A stretch of DNA of 64,000 nucleotides from Aureimonas ureilytica (GTDB lineage Bacteria > Pseudomonadota > Alphaproteobacteria > Rhizobiales > Rhizobiaceae). Within the stretch, counting starts at the first letter, position 1. The number at the start of each line of letters is the position of its first letter. Location: assembly GCF_001475935.1 (NCBI RefSeq), contig NZ_LDQA01000024.1, forward strand, positions 62,001 to 126,000. The letters are read 5' to 3'. Below the pieces are notes generated by a model, which saw only the letters and a program-made list of their open reading frames with translations, was not told where the DNA came from and made no database searches. Shown here in pieces: positions 1-8,510 of this stretch. The translations under genes were made by a program, and so were the position numbers.

Positions 1-410
1 AGCTGGTGGAGGTGCTGGGCACCAATATCGGGCGCATGTTCGAGGAGGTCGATGGCGACGAAGGCATCGTCTTTCGCGCAGGCAAGCGGCCCTTTATCGC
101 GCTCGATCCACTGCGCCAAGGCGAAGGCATCTCGCTGGAGCGGGTCATCCCGTATTCCTCGGGCCATCTCCTTCAGTGCAACATCCATCATATCGAAGGG
201 GGCGGCGCGAGCGATGGGCCGATCAGTCACGCTGGCGAAGAGGTCGGCTATGTCGTCGCCGGTAAGGTCGAACTCACCGTGGAAAGCCGCACCTTCCAAC
301 TCAAGATGGGCGACGCCTTCGCCTTTCGCTCCGAACTTCCGCATCACTACCGCAACACCGGGACGGTGCGGGCCAGTATTTTTTGGGTGAACACGCCGCC
401 GACATTCTAA
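1..410 (+). CDS. XRE-family regulator with cupin sensor domain (5' truncated)
   Basis: The reading frame is open from the window edge (codons from base 3), so only the C-terminal part is seen. The first residues (LVEVLGTNIGRMFEE) look like the end of an XRE helix-turn-helix. A cupin barrel follows: HHIEGGG, then HAGEEVGYVVAGKVEL and GDAFAFRSELPHHYRN, which are the usual two cupin motifs. XRE-cupin proteins are DNA-binding repressors or activators whose cupin binds a small ligand. It lies upstream of, and co-directional with, the ABC/catabolic operon that begins at 757, so it may be the local regulator. The true start lies outside the window. Confidence 0.85.
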   Translation, partial: LVEVLGTNIGRMFEEVDGDEGIVFRAGKRPFIALDPLRQGEGISLERVIPYSSGHLLQCNIHHIEGGGASDGPISHAGEEVGYVVAGKVELTVESRTFQLKMGDAFAFRSELPHHYRNTGTVRASIFWVNTPPTF

Positions 411-756
411 CGACGGATCTGGACGAGTTGCGCCCGCCCTCGTTGTTTCCGTTGGACTGTGGTTCATGAAGTCGCACAGCCATCCCGCGCGCATGGCTTC
501 GCCTGCCTTGCTTCGCGTCTTTCCGTTCACCGAAGCCCTTGCTCATCCGCTGGCGCAGCCACGCGCGAACGCAGCTTTCATTCCGATTGCGCTGCCACAA
601 AAATCACCTCGCGCTGCCATAAAACTGAGCAGCCGCAAAATATGCCGTTTTCTTCTTCAAATGCATTGACAGAAATTCAAGTCTCTTGAATTCTGCTCCT
701 GTGCCCATGAGGGCGAGAGGGTGGCCGATGGCGGCCCCTCATGAAGGAGATCCGAA
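411..756. other. Intergenic region before the first ABC operon
   Basis: 346 bases without a convincing gene. The left part shows two near-identical copies of GCGCTGCCA followed by a run of A (from 589 and from 611, spaced 22 bases). The right end holds the candidate promoter/operator listed separately and a good ribosome binding site (GAAGGAGAT) before the start codon at 757. Confidence 0.5.
666..694 (+). promoter_or_regulatory. Candidate promoter with embedded operator for the 757-8506 operon
   Basis: A perfect -35 hexamer TTGACA (666-671) is followed after 17 bases by AATTCT (689-694), a poor but correctly spaced -10. Between them lies a perfect inverted repeat, AATTCAAG-tct-CTTGAATT (674-692), which would place a dimeric regulator on the polymerase site and cause repression. 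The XRE-cupin protein just upstream is the obvious candidate regulator; that link is inference. Confidence 0.55.
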
Positions 757-1698
757 ATGCGCCTCTCCCAATTCCTGGCCGGCGGTGCCGCCGCCCTCAC
801 GCTTCTGGCCGGCCTCGGCGCCAGCGCGGCGCAGGCCGAGACCTTCGCCCTGGTGACGATCAACCAACAGGCTCTCTTCTTCAATCAGATCAACGACGGC
901 GCGAAGGCGGCCGCCAAGGCGGCCGGCGCCGATCTGGTGATCTTCGACGCCAACAATGTTCCGGCCGCGCAGAACACCGCGATCGAGAATTACATCACCC
1001 AGAAGGTGGACGGGATCATCCTGATCGCCATCGACGTGAACGGCGTGAAGCCCGCCATCACCGAGGCCAAGAAGGCCGGCATCCCGGTAATCGCCATCGA
1101 CGCGCAAATTCCGAACGGCGACAATGTTTCCTTCGTGGGCGTTGATAACACCAAGGCAGGTGAGGAGATCGGCAAGTATTACGCCGACTACGTGAAGAAG
1201 GAGATGAAGGGCGAGGCGAGCGTCGGCGTCGTCGGCGCGCTCAATTCCTTCATCCAGAACCAGCGGCTGGACGGCTTCAAGAAGGCCGTCACAGCGAGCG
1301 GCGACAAGGTCACCTTCCTCGACACGGTGGACGGGCAGAACGTGCAGGATGTCGCGCTGGGTGCGGCCGAAAATCTGATGACCGCCAACCCGACCATGAG
1401 CACGCTCTATGCCACGGGCGAGCCGGCGCTGATCGGCTCGGTCTCAGCCGTCGAGAGCCAGGGTCGTCAGAGCGACGTGAAGGTCTTCGGCTGGGATCTG
1501 ACCGCGCAGGCCGTGAAGGGCATCGACGAGGGCTGGGTGGTCGCCGTCGTGCAGCAGGACCCCGCCGGCGAAGGCAAGGCCGCCGTCGAAGCGCTGGCCA
1601 AGCTGAAGAAGGGCGAAAAGGTCGAGCCGATCATCAACGTGCCGGTGACGATCGTCACCAAGGCGAATGTCGATCAGTTCCGGGGCATGTTCAAGTAA
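757..1698 (+). CDS. Sugar ABC transporter periplasmic substrate-binding protein (ribose/RbsB type)
   Basis: 313 residues. A Sec signal peptide is clear (hydrophobic stretch 7-22, cleavage after AQA at 27). The mature protein has the periplasmic-binding-protein type I fold of the RbsB family: TINQQALFFNQINDGAKAAA at the N-terminal lobe, DGIILIAIDVNGVKPAI and GIPVIAIDAQI in the first lobe, VGVDN before the hinge, and VFGWDLT late. It would capture a pentose-like or nucleoside-like solute in the periplasm and deliver it to the ATPase/permease genes that follow. Start chosen by a GAAGGAGAT ribosome site 7 bases upstream. The ligand cannot be told from sequence; the downstream enzymes argue for a decorated sugar rather than free ribose. 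Confidence 0.92.
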   Translation: MRLSQFLAGGAAALTLLAGLGASAAQAETFALVTINQQALFFNQINDGAKAAAKAAGADLVIFDANNVPAAQNTAIENYITQKVDGIILIAIDVNGVKPAITEAKKAGIPVIAIDAQIPNGDNVSFVGVDNTKAGEEIGKYYADYVKKEMKGEASVGVVGALNSFIQNQRLDGFKKAVTASGDKVTFLDTVDGQNVQDVALGAAENLMTANPTMSTLYATGEPALIGSVSAVESQGRQSDVKVFGWDLTAQAVKGIDEGWVVAVVQQDPAGEGKAAVEALAKLKKGEKVEPIINVPVTIVTKANVDQFRGMFK

Positions 1699-1714
1699 CG
1701 GCCAATGCCGGTTC

Positions 1715-1750
1715 GGGCGGTGCCATCGAGTACCGCCCTCCCTTTTTTTT
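1715..1750 (+). terminator. Intercistronic hairpin with T-tract after the binding-protein gene
   Basis: GGGCGGT (1715-1721) and ACCGCCC (1732-1738) form a 7-bp stem with a 10-base loop; a run of eight T (1743-1750) follows. It has the form of a partial intrinsic terminator between the solute-binding-protein gene and the ATPase gene. This is a common way to make more binding protein than membrane complex. Confidence 0.7.
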
Positions 1751-1770
1751 CCACCAGCCGGAACGACGCC

Positions 1771-2565
1771 ATGACAGCCATTCCCGACCGGGTCCGGATG
1801 ACCGGCATTTCCAAACGCTACGGGCCGATCCAGACGCTGCACGATGTTTCGCTGCGCCTTGCGCCCGGCGAAGTGCTGGGTCTCGTCGGCGACAATGGCG
1901 CGGGCAAATCCACACTCTCGAAGGTCTTGTCGGGGGCGGTCGTGCCCGACAGCGGCACGATCGAGATCGACGGGCAAGTGGTGCATTTCACCTCGCCGGC
2001 CGACGCGCGCGCCGCCCATGTCGAGATGGTCTATCAGGACTTGTCTCTGTGCGACACGGTGGATGTCGCCGGCAATCTGTTTCTGGGTCGCGAGCCGCGC
2101 CGCACGGTTGCCGGGCTCAAGCTTCTCGACAAACGGCGAATGCATGACGATGCCAAGGCCATGCTGGAAAAGCTCGGCATCGTCATCGCCGATACCAAGC
2201 TGATGGTCGAGAACCTGTCGGGCGGGCAGCGCCAGTCCATCGCCATCGGCCGCGCCGCCTCCTTCGAGCCGAAGGTGCTGATCATGGACGAGCCGACCGC
2301 GGCGCTCGCCGTGGCCGAGGTCGAAGCCGTTCTGGAACTGATCCGTACCGTCTCGGCACGCGGCGTCAGCGTCGTCCTCATCACGCATCGCCTGCAGGAT
2401 CTCTTCCTCGTCTGCGACCGCATCCAGGTCATGTACGAGGGCCGCAATGTTGCCGAGCGGCGCATTGAAGACACCAATATCGAAGACGTCGTCAATTTGA
2501 TCGTCGGGCGCAAGTTCCAGGCCCGCTCGGCACGCGCGCAGGACGCGGAAGGAGCCCGCCTATGA
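1771..2565 (+). CDS. Sugar ABC transporter ATP-binding protein (half-size, CUT2 family)
   Basis: 264 residues from the ATG at 1771; an earlier in-frame start would translate the T-tract, so I reject it. Walker A GDNGAGKST (residues 40-48), signature LSGGQRQ, Walker B VLIMDEPTAAL and switch histidine in ITHR are all present. It energises import with the permease that overlaps its 3' end. Only one nucleotide-binding domain is present, as in FrcA-type proteins of rhizobia, whereas RbsA-type proteins have two; two copies would form the dimer. Substrate is unknown and set by the binding protein upstream. Confidence 0.92.
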   Translation: MTAIPDRVRMTGISKRYGPIQTLHDVSLRLAPGEVLGLVGDNGAGKSTLSKVLSGAVVPDSGTIEIDGQVVHFTSPADARAAHVEMVYQDLSLCDTVDVAGNLFLGREPRRTVAGLKLLDKRRMHDDAKAMLEKLGIVIADTKLMVENLSGGQRQSIAIGRAASFEPKVLIMDEPTAALAVAEVEAVLELIRTVSARGVSVVLITHRLQDLFLVCDRIQVMYEGRNVAERRIEDTNIEDVVNLIVGRKFQARSARAQDAEGARL

Positions 2566-3590
2566 CCCCCAGCGGCACCCTGGGCGAGAACGCCCCCCTC
2601 CATGCCTCGGCGGCTCCCCGCGTGCGCAAGGCAACGCTGCGGGATCGCTTCATCGCCAATGGCGCGGTCGGCTCGATCGCGATCTTCTTCGTGCTGGTCT
2701 GCCTTCTGTTCACGCTGACGACCGGCGCGTTTCTCACCGCGCCCAACCTTCTCAACATCGTGCGCCAGTCGGCCCCGCTTCTGATCGTCGCCGCATCCAT
2801 GACCTTCGTCATCACGACGGGCGGCATCGATCTGTCGGTCGGCTCGGTTCTGGCGCTGGTTTGCGCCCTGTCGGCCGCTCTTCTGCAAGCAGGCCTGCCC
2901 TGGCCGCTCGTGATCCTCGCCATGCTGGCCCTCGGCTGCCTGATCGGCGCGGTGCAGGGCTTCTTCATCGCCTATGAGGGCATTCCGGCCTTTATCGTGA
3001 CGCTGGCCGGCCTCTCAGTCATTCGCGGCGTCGCGCTGCTCATCACCGGCGGCTATTCGATCCCGATCGAGCCGACGAGCGCCTTTGTCGAGATCGGCCG
3101 CGGCTGGTTGCTCGGCGTCCCCGTGCCCGCCTGGATCGCGCTGGCAGCCCTCCTCGTCGCCTATCTCGTCTTCAACGCCACGCGTTTCGGCCGCTATGTC
3201 ACGGGCATCGGCGCCAACAAGGAGGCGGTGCGCCGCGCTGGCGTCGACGTCAAGCGCACGCTTCTCTTCGTCTATATGCTGTCGTCCACGGCGGCGGCGC
3301 TCGCCGGCATCGTGCTCGCCGCGCGGCTCGGCTCGGGCTCGTCCAATTCCGGCCAGGGCTTCGAACTCGACGTGATCGCGGCGGTGGTTCTCGGCGGCAC
3401 CTCGCTCTTCGGCGGGCGTGGCACCATGGTCGGGACGGTTCTAGGCGCGCTCACCGTTGCCGTGATCGCCAACGGGCTGATCCTTTCGCACATGTCGCCC
3501 TTCCTGACGCCGATCATTACCGGCTGCATCATCCTCGTCGCGATCTGGCTGAACTTCCGCCTGTTCCGCGGCGCCTCGCGCGGGCGCTGA
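2562..3590 (+). CDS. Sugar ABC transporter permease (RbsC type)
   Basis: 342 residues, very hydrophobic, with about eight to ten predicted membrane segments. The RbsC-family marker GGIDLSVGSVLALV lies near residues 86-100, and the cytoplasmic coupling loop near GIGANKEAVRRAGV. Its ATG overlaps the stop of the ATPase gene by four bases (ATGA), so the two are translationally coupled. It forms the inner-membrane channel of the importer for this operon. Confidence 0.92.
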   Translation: MTPSGTLGENAPLHASAAPRVRKATLRDRFIANGAVGSIAIFFVLVCLLFTLTTGAFLTAPNLLNIVRQSAPLLIVAASMTFVITTGGIDLSVGSVLALVCALSAALLQAGLPWPLVILAMLALGCLIGAVQGFFIAYEGIPAFIVTLAGLSVIRGVALLITGGYSIPIEPTSAFVEIGRGWLLGVPVPAWIALAALLVAYLVFNATRFGRYVTGIGANKEAVRRAGVDVKRTLLFVYMLSSTAAALAGIVLAARLGSGSSNSGQGFELDVIAAVVLGGTSLFGGRGTMVGTVLGALTVAVIANGLILSHMSPFLTPIITGCIILVAIWLNFRLFRGASRGR

Positions 3591-3594
3591 TCCG

Positions 3595-4689
3595 ATGGCG
3601 CTCGACTTTCAGGACCGCTCGTCCCGCCAAACGGAAGGCACCGGCATCGGCGTCCATTCCGGCTATGTGATGACGGTGGACGGTCCGATCCCTGTCACCG
3701 ACATGGGCGTCACGCTCATGCACGAGCACATCTTTCTGGACGGCGCCAAAAGCTGGCGCTGCCCCTGCCACCCGCCCGATCCCGTGCTCAACGAAGGCCC
3801 CGTGCGCATCGAGATTATCGGCGAATTGCGCATGAACCCCTATATGAACCGGGACAATGTCTCGCTGGATGACAGCGATCTGGCGCTTTCGGAATTGAAG
3901 ATGTTCCAGGCGCTGGGCGGGCATACGGTGGTGGACCCGACCAATTTCGGCATCGGCCGCGAGCCCGAGAAGCTGCGCCGCATCAGCCGCATGAGCGGGC
4001 TGAAGATCGTCATGGGCTCGGGCTTCTATCTCGAATTCAGCCATCCCGAATGGTTGAAGGCGATGGACGTGGAGGAGGTCACCGACCTCATCGTTCACGA
4101 TGTCGGCGGCGCGGCGGACAAGCCCGAGATCATGGCCGGTATCATCGGCGAAGTCGGCGTCTCCAAGGACTTCACGCCCGAAGAGCGCAAGTCGCTGCGC
4201 GCCTCCGCTCGCGCCTCGGCGCGCACGGGCGTGCCGCTCTCGATCCATCTGCCGGGATGGGAGCGCCTGGCGCACGAGGTTCTGGACGTGGTGGAAGCGG
4301 AAGGGGCCGATCTCAGGCACACCGTCCTTTGTCACATGAACCCCAGCCATGACGACCTGCCCTACCAAATGAGCTTGGCCCGGCGCGGCGCGTTTCTGGA
4401 ATACGACATGATCGGCATGGACTATTACTATGCCGATCAGGACGCGCAGTCCCCCTCCGACGAGGAGAACGCGCGGGCCATCGCCAAGCTGATCGAGGCC
4501 GGCTTTGCCGACCGCATCCTGCTCAGCCAGGACGTGTTCCTGAAGATGATGCTGACCCGCTATGGCGGCTTCGGCTATGGCCATGTGCTCAAGCATTTCG
4601 TGCCGCGCCTGAAGCGCCATGGCGTCGAGGAGAGCGTCATCGACGCGATCATGACCCGCAATCCGCGCGCCGTCTTCTCGGCCGCCTGA
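3595..4689 (+). CDS. Phosphotriesterase-family metal-dependent hydrolase
   Basis: 364 residues. The family's metal ligands can be read in order: MHEH near residue 41 (H-x-H), IIGEVG near 184 (bridging glutamate, as in PHP-type members rather than the carboxylated lysine of true phosphotriesterases), SIHLPGWE near 217, LCHMNPSH near 244 and LLSQDV near 305. Related proteins hydrolyse lactones, including sugar lactones, or esters; activity on organophosphates is not implied. It begins 4 bases after the permease gene in the same operon, so it probably acts on the imported compound or an intermediate. The exact substrate is unknown. Confidence 0.85.
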   Translation: MALDFQDRSSRQTEGTGIGVHSGYVMTVDGPIPVTDMGVTLMHEHIFLDGAKSWRCPCHPPDPVLNEGPVRIEIIGELRMNPYMNRDNVSLDDSDLALSELKMFQALGGHTVVDPTNFGIGREPEKLRRISRMSGLKIVMGSGFYLEFSHPEWLKAMDVEEVTDLIVHDVGGAADKPEIMAGIIGEVGVSKDFTPEERKSLRASARASARTGVPLSIHLPGWERLAHEVLDVVEAEGADLRHTVLCHMNPSHDDLPYQMSLARRGAFLEYDMIGMDYYYADQDAQSPSDEENARAIAKLIEAGFADRILLSQDVFLKMMLTRYGGFGYGHVLKHFVPRLKRHGVEESVIDAIMTRNPRAVFSAA

Positions 4690-4716
4690 CCCATTTCGAT
4701 CCTCGAAGGAAATCGC

Positions 4717-5484
4717 ATGTCCCGTAAGAAGGTCCTCCTCGCCGGCGAAAGCTGGGTGTCCACCGCGACCCATATCAAGGGCTTCGACCAGTTCCCGACC
4801 GTCACCTATCATCAGGGCGCGGACGAGCTTCTCGATGCGCTGAAGGACAGCGCCTACGACATCAGTTTCATGCCCGCCCATCAGGCGCAGAAGGACTTCC
4901 CGCAGACTATGGAAGGCCTTAACGAATACGAGGCGATCATCCTGTCGGATATCGGCGCGAACACGCTGCTGCTGCACCCTGACACTTGGATTCACTCCAA
5001 GGTCACGCCCAACCGCCTGAAGCTTTTGCGCGACTATGTCGACCAGGGCGGCGCGCTTCTCATGTTCGGCGGCTATTACTCGTTCCAGGGCATCAATGGC
5101 GGCGCGCGCTACGCCCGCACGCCGGTCGAGGACGTCCTGCCCGTCACCTGCCTGCGTTTCGACGACCGCGTGGAAGTGCCCGAAGGCTTCGCGCCCGTCG
5201 TCACCGGCCCGGCCTCGCACCCAATCCTCGAAGGGCTCGGCACGGATTGGCCGGTGCTGCTCGGTTATAACGAGGTCGAGCTGAAGCCGGGCGCGGAGGT
5301 TCTGGCGACCGTCTCCACCGAATACGGCTCGCAGCCGCTTCTCGTCACCGGCACCTATGGCAAGGGCCGCTCGGTCGTCTGGACCTCGGATGTTGGCCCG
5401 CATTGGCTGCCGGGCGAGTTCATCCGCTGGGAGGGCTATGCCAAGCTCTTCGGAGCGATGCTCGACTGGGCGACCGCGAAGTAA
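4717..5484 (+). CDS. Class I glutamine-amidotransferase-like protein
   Basis: 255 residues of a flavodoxin-like alpha/beta fold. It starts VLLAGESWVST, contains YEAIILSDIGANT near residues 69-81, GGALLMFGGYYSFQG near 110-124, and RSVVWTSDVGPHW near 220. This matches the putative glutamine amidotransferase family (GATase1-like/ThuA neighbours), in which the classical Cys-His-Glu triad is not always kept; I do not see a GxCxG nucleophile elbow. The function is therefore unassigned. It is in the operon, 27 bases after the phosphotriesterase-like gene with a GAAGGAAA ribosome site. Confidence 0.7.
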   Translation: MSRKKVLLAGESWVSTATHIKGFDQFPTVTYHQGADELLDALKDSAYDISFMPAHQAQKDFPQTMEGLNEYEAIILSDIGANTLLLHPDTWIHSKVTPNRLKLLRDYVDQGGALLMFGGYYSFQGINGGARYARTPVEDVLPVTCLRFDDRVEVPEGFAPVVTGPASHPILEGLGTDWPVLLGYNEVELKPGAEVLATVSTEYGSQPLLVTGTYGKGRSVVWTSDVGPHWLPGEFIRWEGYAKLFGAMLDWATAK

Positions 5485-5496
5485 GGCGCGTCCCGC

Positions 5497-6399
5497 ATGG
5501 CAGTCCATGTCGTCGGCAATGTCGCGCTCGACACGACGTTTCGTCTCGCCCGCTTCCCCGAGCCGGGCGAGACGGTGAACGCGGCGAGCGCGAGCGTGGC
5601 GCTCGGCGGCAAGGGCGCCAATCAGGCCCTCGCCGCCTTGCGGGCGGGGGCCCAGACTTGGCTCTGGGCGGCCCTCGGGCAGGACAGCGAGGCCGAGGCG
5701 ATCCGGCGGGGACTGGCGCGCGAAGGCCTAGGCGATCGCTTCCTGACCGCCCTGCCCCTGCCGAGCGACCGATCCAGCATCCTCATCGACGCGTCCGGCG
5801 AGAACCAGATCGTCAGCGCTGTCGCCTGCGCCAGAGCCTATGATCCGCTCAGCGTCGGCTGGGCGAATATCGCGCAGGCGGGCGATAGTCTGGTGCTGCA
5901 AGGCAATCTCGGGATGGACGTGACGCGCGTTATGTTGGACGCCGCGCGGTCCGCCTCCTGTCGGACGGTACTCAATGCCAGCCCTCTAGCGGATGGGTGC
6001 TCGATGCCGCTCGGGGCCGATGTCGTCATCGTCAATCGGGGCGAGGCCGCGATGCTGACGGGCGAACGCGATCCCACTGAAGCGGCGCGAGCGTTGATCG
6101 CGCATGGCGCGGGCTCGGCGGTCGTGACGCTCGGCGGCGCGGGCGCGCTGGTACTGAGCGGCGGCGATTCATCGCCCATGCGAATTCCCGCCCGATCCGT
6201 GCGTGCGGTTGATACGAGTGGCGCGGGCGATGTGTTCTGCGGCACCTTGGCGGCGCGCCTGTCGCTGGGCGACGCGCTCGGCCGTGCCGCCCAAATCTCC
6301 GGCGCGGCGGCGGCCCTTGCCGTCACCCGCGCCGGCACCTTCGGCTGCGGCCCGAGCGCGGCCGAGTTTCAAGCCATACTGGAAAGTGAGAGCGTATGA
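5497..6399 (+). CDS. PfkB-family carbohydrate kinase (ribokinase-like)
   Basis: 300 residues. The N-terminal GNVALDTTF and GGKGANQALAALRAGA (PfkB signature 1) and the C-terminal DTSGAGDVFCGTLAARL (signature 2, catalytic Asp in GAGD) are intact. It would phosphorylate a sugar or sugar-like alcohol in the cytoplasm with ATP. It begins 12 bases after the amidotransferase-like gene and overlaps the next gene by four bases. The ribokinase-like form and the ribose-type transporter suggest a pentose moiety. Confidence 0.88.
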   Translation: MAVHVVGNVALDTTFRLARFPEPGETVNAASASVALGGKGANQALAALRAGAQTWLWAALGQDSEAEAIRRGLAREGLGDRFLTALPLPSDRSSILIDASGENQIVSAVACARAYDPLSVGWANIAQAGDSLVLQGNLGMDVTRVMLDAARSASCRTVLNASPLADGCSMPLGADVVIVNRGEAAMLTGERDPTEAARALIAHGAGSAVVTLGGAGALVLSGGDSSPMRIPARSVRAVDTSGAGDVFCGTLAARLSLGDALGRAAQISGAAAALAVTRAGTFGCGPSAAEFQAILESESV

Positions 6400-7238
6400 C
6401 GAACCCTTCCAAGCCCATCGGACAGGTGTCCGGCAACGCGCTTCAGGAGATTTTTGGCTGCCCGCAGGCCATCATCGGCGTGGTGCATCTCGCCCCCTTG
6501 CCCGGCAGCCCGCGCTTCGATGGCGAGACCGTGGAGACGATCTACCAGCGCGGTCTCGATGATGCGCGCGCCTATCTCCATGGCGGCTGCGACGGCGTGA
6601 TCGTCGAGAACCATGGCGACGTGCCCTTCTCCAAGCCCGACGCAATCGGGCCGGAGACCTCCGCGCATATGGCTGTGGTCGCCGACCGCATCCGGCGCGA
6701 ACTCGGCCGCCCCATCGGCATCAATGTTCTCGCCAACGCCGCCATTCCCGCGCTCGCCATCGCCAGCGCGTCCAATGCCAGCTTCGTGCGCGTCAACCAG
6801 TGGGCCAATGCCTATGTCGCCAACGAGGGCTTCGTGGAGGGCGAAGCTGCGCGCGCCATGCGCTACCGCGCGCAGCTGCGCGCAAAGGGCATCCGCATCT
6901 TCACCGACGCACATGTGAAGCACGGGGCCCATGCCATCGTCGCCGACCGGCCGGTCGAGGAGCAGGTGAAGGATCTGGTTTTCTTCGATGCGGATGTGGT
7001 GATCGCCACCGGACAGCGCACCGGCCACGTGGCGGAACTGTCCTATATTCGGATGATCAAGGAAGCGGCCAACCTGCCGACGCTGGTCGGCAGCGGCGTG
7101 ACGCCAGACAATCTCGGCGATATCCTATCGGTGGCCGATGGTGTGATCGTCGCGAGCTCGCTCAAATACGAAGGCGTCTGGTGGAATCAGGTCGACCCCG
7201 AGCGGGTGAAGGCCTTCACCGCGCGGTTGAAGAGATGA
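6396..7238 (+). CDS. BtpA/SgcQ family TIM-barrel protein
   Basis: 280 residues. The N-terminal IIGVVHLAPLPGSPRF and GCDGVIVENHGDVPF are typical of the BtpA/SgcQ family; IGINVLANAAIPALAIA, FTDAHVKHGAHA and PTLVGSGVTPDNL mark later strands of the barrel. The family name comes from a cyanobacterial photosystem I stability factor, but most bacterial members, such as E. coli SgcQ, sit in sugar catabolic operons and are suspected of splitting or binding a phosphosugar; no activity is firmly known to me. Its start overlaps the kinase stop and its stop overlaps the next start, so it is co-translated with them. Confidence 0.85.
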   Translation: MTNPSKPIGQVSGNALQEIFGCPQAIIGVVHLAPLPGSPRFDGETVETIYQRGLDDARAYLHGGCDGVIVENHGDVPFSKPDAIGPETSAHMAVVADRIRRELGRPIGINVLANAAIPALAIASASNASFVRVNQWANAYVANEGFVEGEAARAMRYRAQLRAKGIRIFTDAHVKHGAHAIVADRPVEEQVKDLVFFDADVVIATGQRTGHVAELSYIRMIKEAANLPTLVGSGVTPDNLGDILSVADGVIVASSLKYEGVWWNQVDPERVKAFTARLKR

Positions 7239-8506
7239 GCCGCACCGCGCGCATGGCACAGGATATCTCGGTCGATGGCGGCAGACTCCTGTCACGGCTG
7301 GATCGCTTCGCCGCGATCGGCGCGACGCCGCGCGGCGGCGTCAACCGGCAGGCGCTGACGTCGGGGGACCGCGAAGCCCGCGCACTTCTGGCGAGCCTCG
7401 GGCGCGAGCGCGGCTTCGCCCTGCGGCAGGACGCGGCGGCCAATCTCTTCCTGCGGCGTGAGGGGGCGAACGCGTCCCTGCCGCCCCTCCTTCTCGGCAG
7501 CCATCTCGACACGCAGCCGACCGGGGGGCGTTTCGACGGCGCGCTCGGCATTCTCGCCGGGCTGGAAGTCCTGGAGACGCTGGAGGATGCCGGCGTCTCG
7601 ACGCCGCGCGCGGTGGAACTCGTGGCCTGGACCAACGAGGAAGGCAGCCGCTTTGCGCCGGGCGCGATGGGCTCGCGCGCCTTCGCGGATGAGACGCTGC
7701 CCGAAAGCTGGCTGGAGGCGCGCGCGCCCGATGGCGCGCGCTTAGGCGACGAACTGGCGCAGACGCTCCGCGCGCTACCCGATGTGCCGCTCGCGCCGCT
7801 TGGCGCGCGGGTCGCTTCCTATCTCGAACTCCACATCGAACAGGGCCCAATCCTGGAACGCGAAGGCCTGCCCATCGGGGTGGTTTCCGGCATTCAGGGA
7901 ACGCGCTGGCTGGAAGTGACGCTGGAGGGAGCGTCCGCCCATGCCGGCACGACACCGCTCGCCTTCCGGCGCGATCCGATGATGGCGGCGACCGCTGCGC
8001 TCGCCGCGCTTCAGGCTGATGTCATGCCTCGGGACAGTGACGCGCGGCTGACGGTCGGGCGCATCAAGGCAGAGCCGGGCTCGATCAACGCCATCCCCGA
8101 GCGCGTGCGCTTCACGCTCGACCTGCGCCATCCCAGCCAGGAGCGCCTGGACGAGATGGATGCGCTGGTGCGCACCGTCTGCGAACGCGAGGCGGAGCGC
8201 GCGCGCTGTGGCCTGCACGTGCGCCTTCTCAACGATATGGCGCCGAGCGCTTTCCCCGAGGCGATGCTGGCGCTGGCCGAAGCGGCCTGCACGAAGGCGG
8301 GCCTTGCGAACCGCCGCATCGTGTCCGGCGCGTTTCACGATGCGCTATTTCTGGCCCGCAAGGCCCCCGCGCTCATGCTTTTCACCCCCTGCCGGGACGG
8401 GATCAGCCACAACGAGGCCGAACATGTCGAGCCGCGCTTCTGCGTGTCGGGCGCGACGGCCCTGCTCGAAACGACGCTCGCGGTTCTCTGCTCGCTGGAG
8501 GGGTGA
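7235..8506 (+). CDS. M20-family Zn-dependent amidohydrolase (N-carbamoyl-amino-acid hydrolase / ureidopropionase type)
   Basis: 423 residues from the ATG that overlaps the previous stop (ATGA). Metal and substrate motifs of the AllC/HyuC/AmaB group are present: SHLDTQPTGGRFDGALG, WTNEEGSRFAPGAMGS, ELHIEQGPILE, GASAHAGTTP and, near the C-terminus, SGAFHDALF with GISHNEAE. Members remove N-carbamoyl (ureido) or related amide groups, giving amine, CO2 and ammonia. As the last gene of the operon it suggests that the imported molecule carries an amide or ureido group as well as a sugar-like part. Allantoate, carbamoyl amino acid or a related ureide are possible substrates; sequence alone does not decide. 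Confidence 0.85.
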   Translation: MSRTARMAQDISVDGGRLLSRLDRFAAIGATPRGGVNRQALTSGDREARALLASLGRERGFALRQDAAANLFLRREGANASLPPLLLGSHLDTQPTGGRFDGALGILAGLEVLETLEDAGVSTPRAVELVAWTNEEGSRFAPGAMGSRAFADETLPESWLEARAPDGARLGDELAQTLRALPDVPLAPLGARVASYLELHIEQGPILEREGLPIGVVSGIQGTRWLEVTLEGASAHAGTTPLAFRRDPMMAATAALAALQADVMPRDSDARLTVGRIKAEPGSINAIPERVRFTLDLRHPSQERLDEMDALVRTVCEREAERARCGLHVRLLNDMAPSAFPEAMLALAEAACTKAGLANRRIVSGAFHDALFLARKAPALMLFTPCRDGISHNEAEHVEPRFCVSGATALLETTLAVLCSLEG

Positions 8507-8510
8507 GCGT

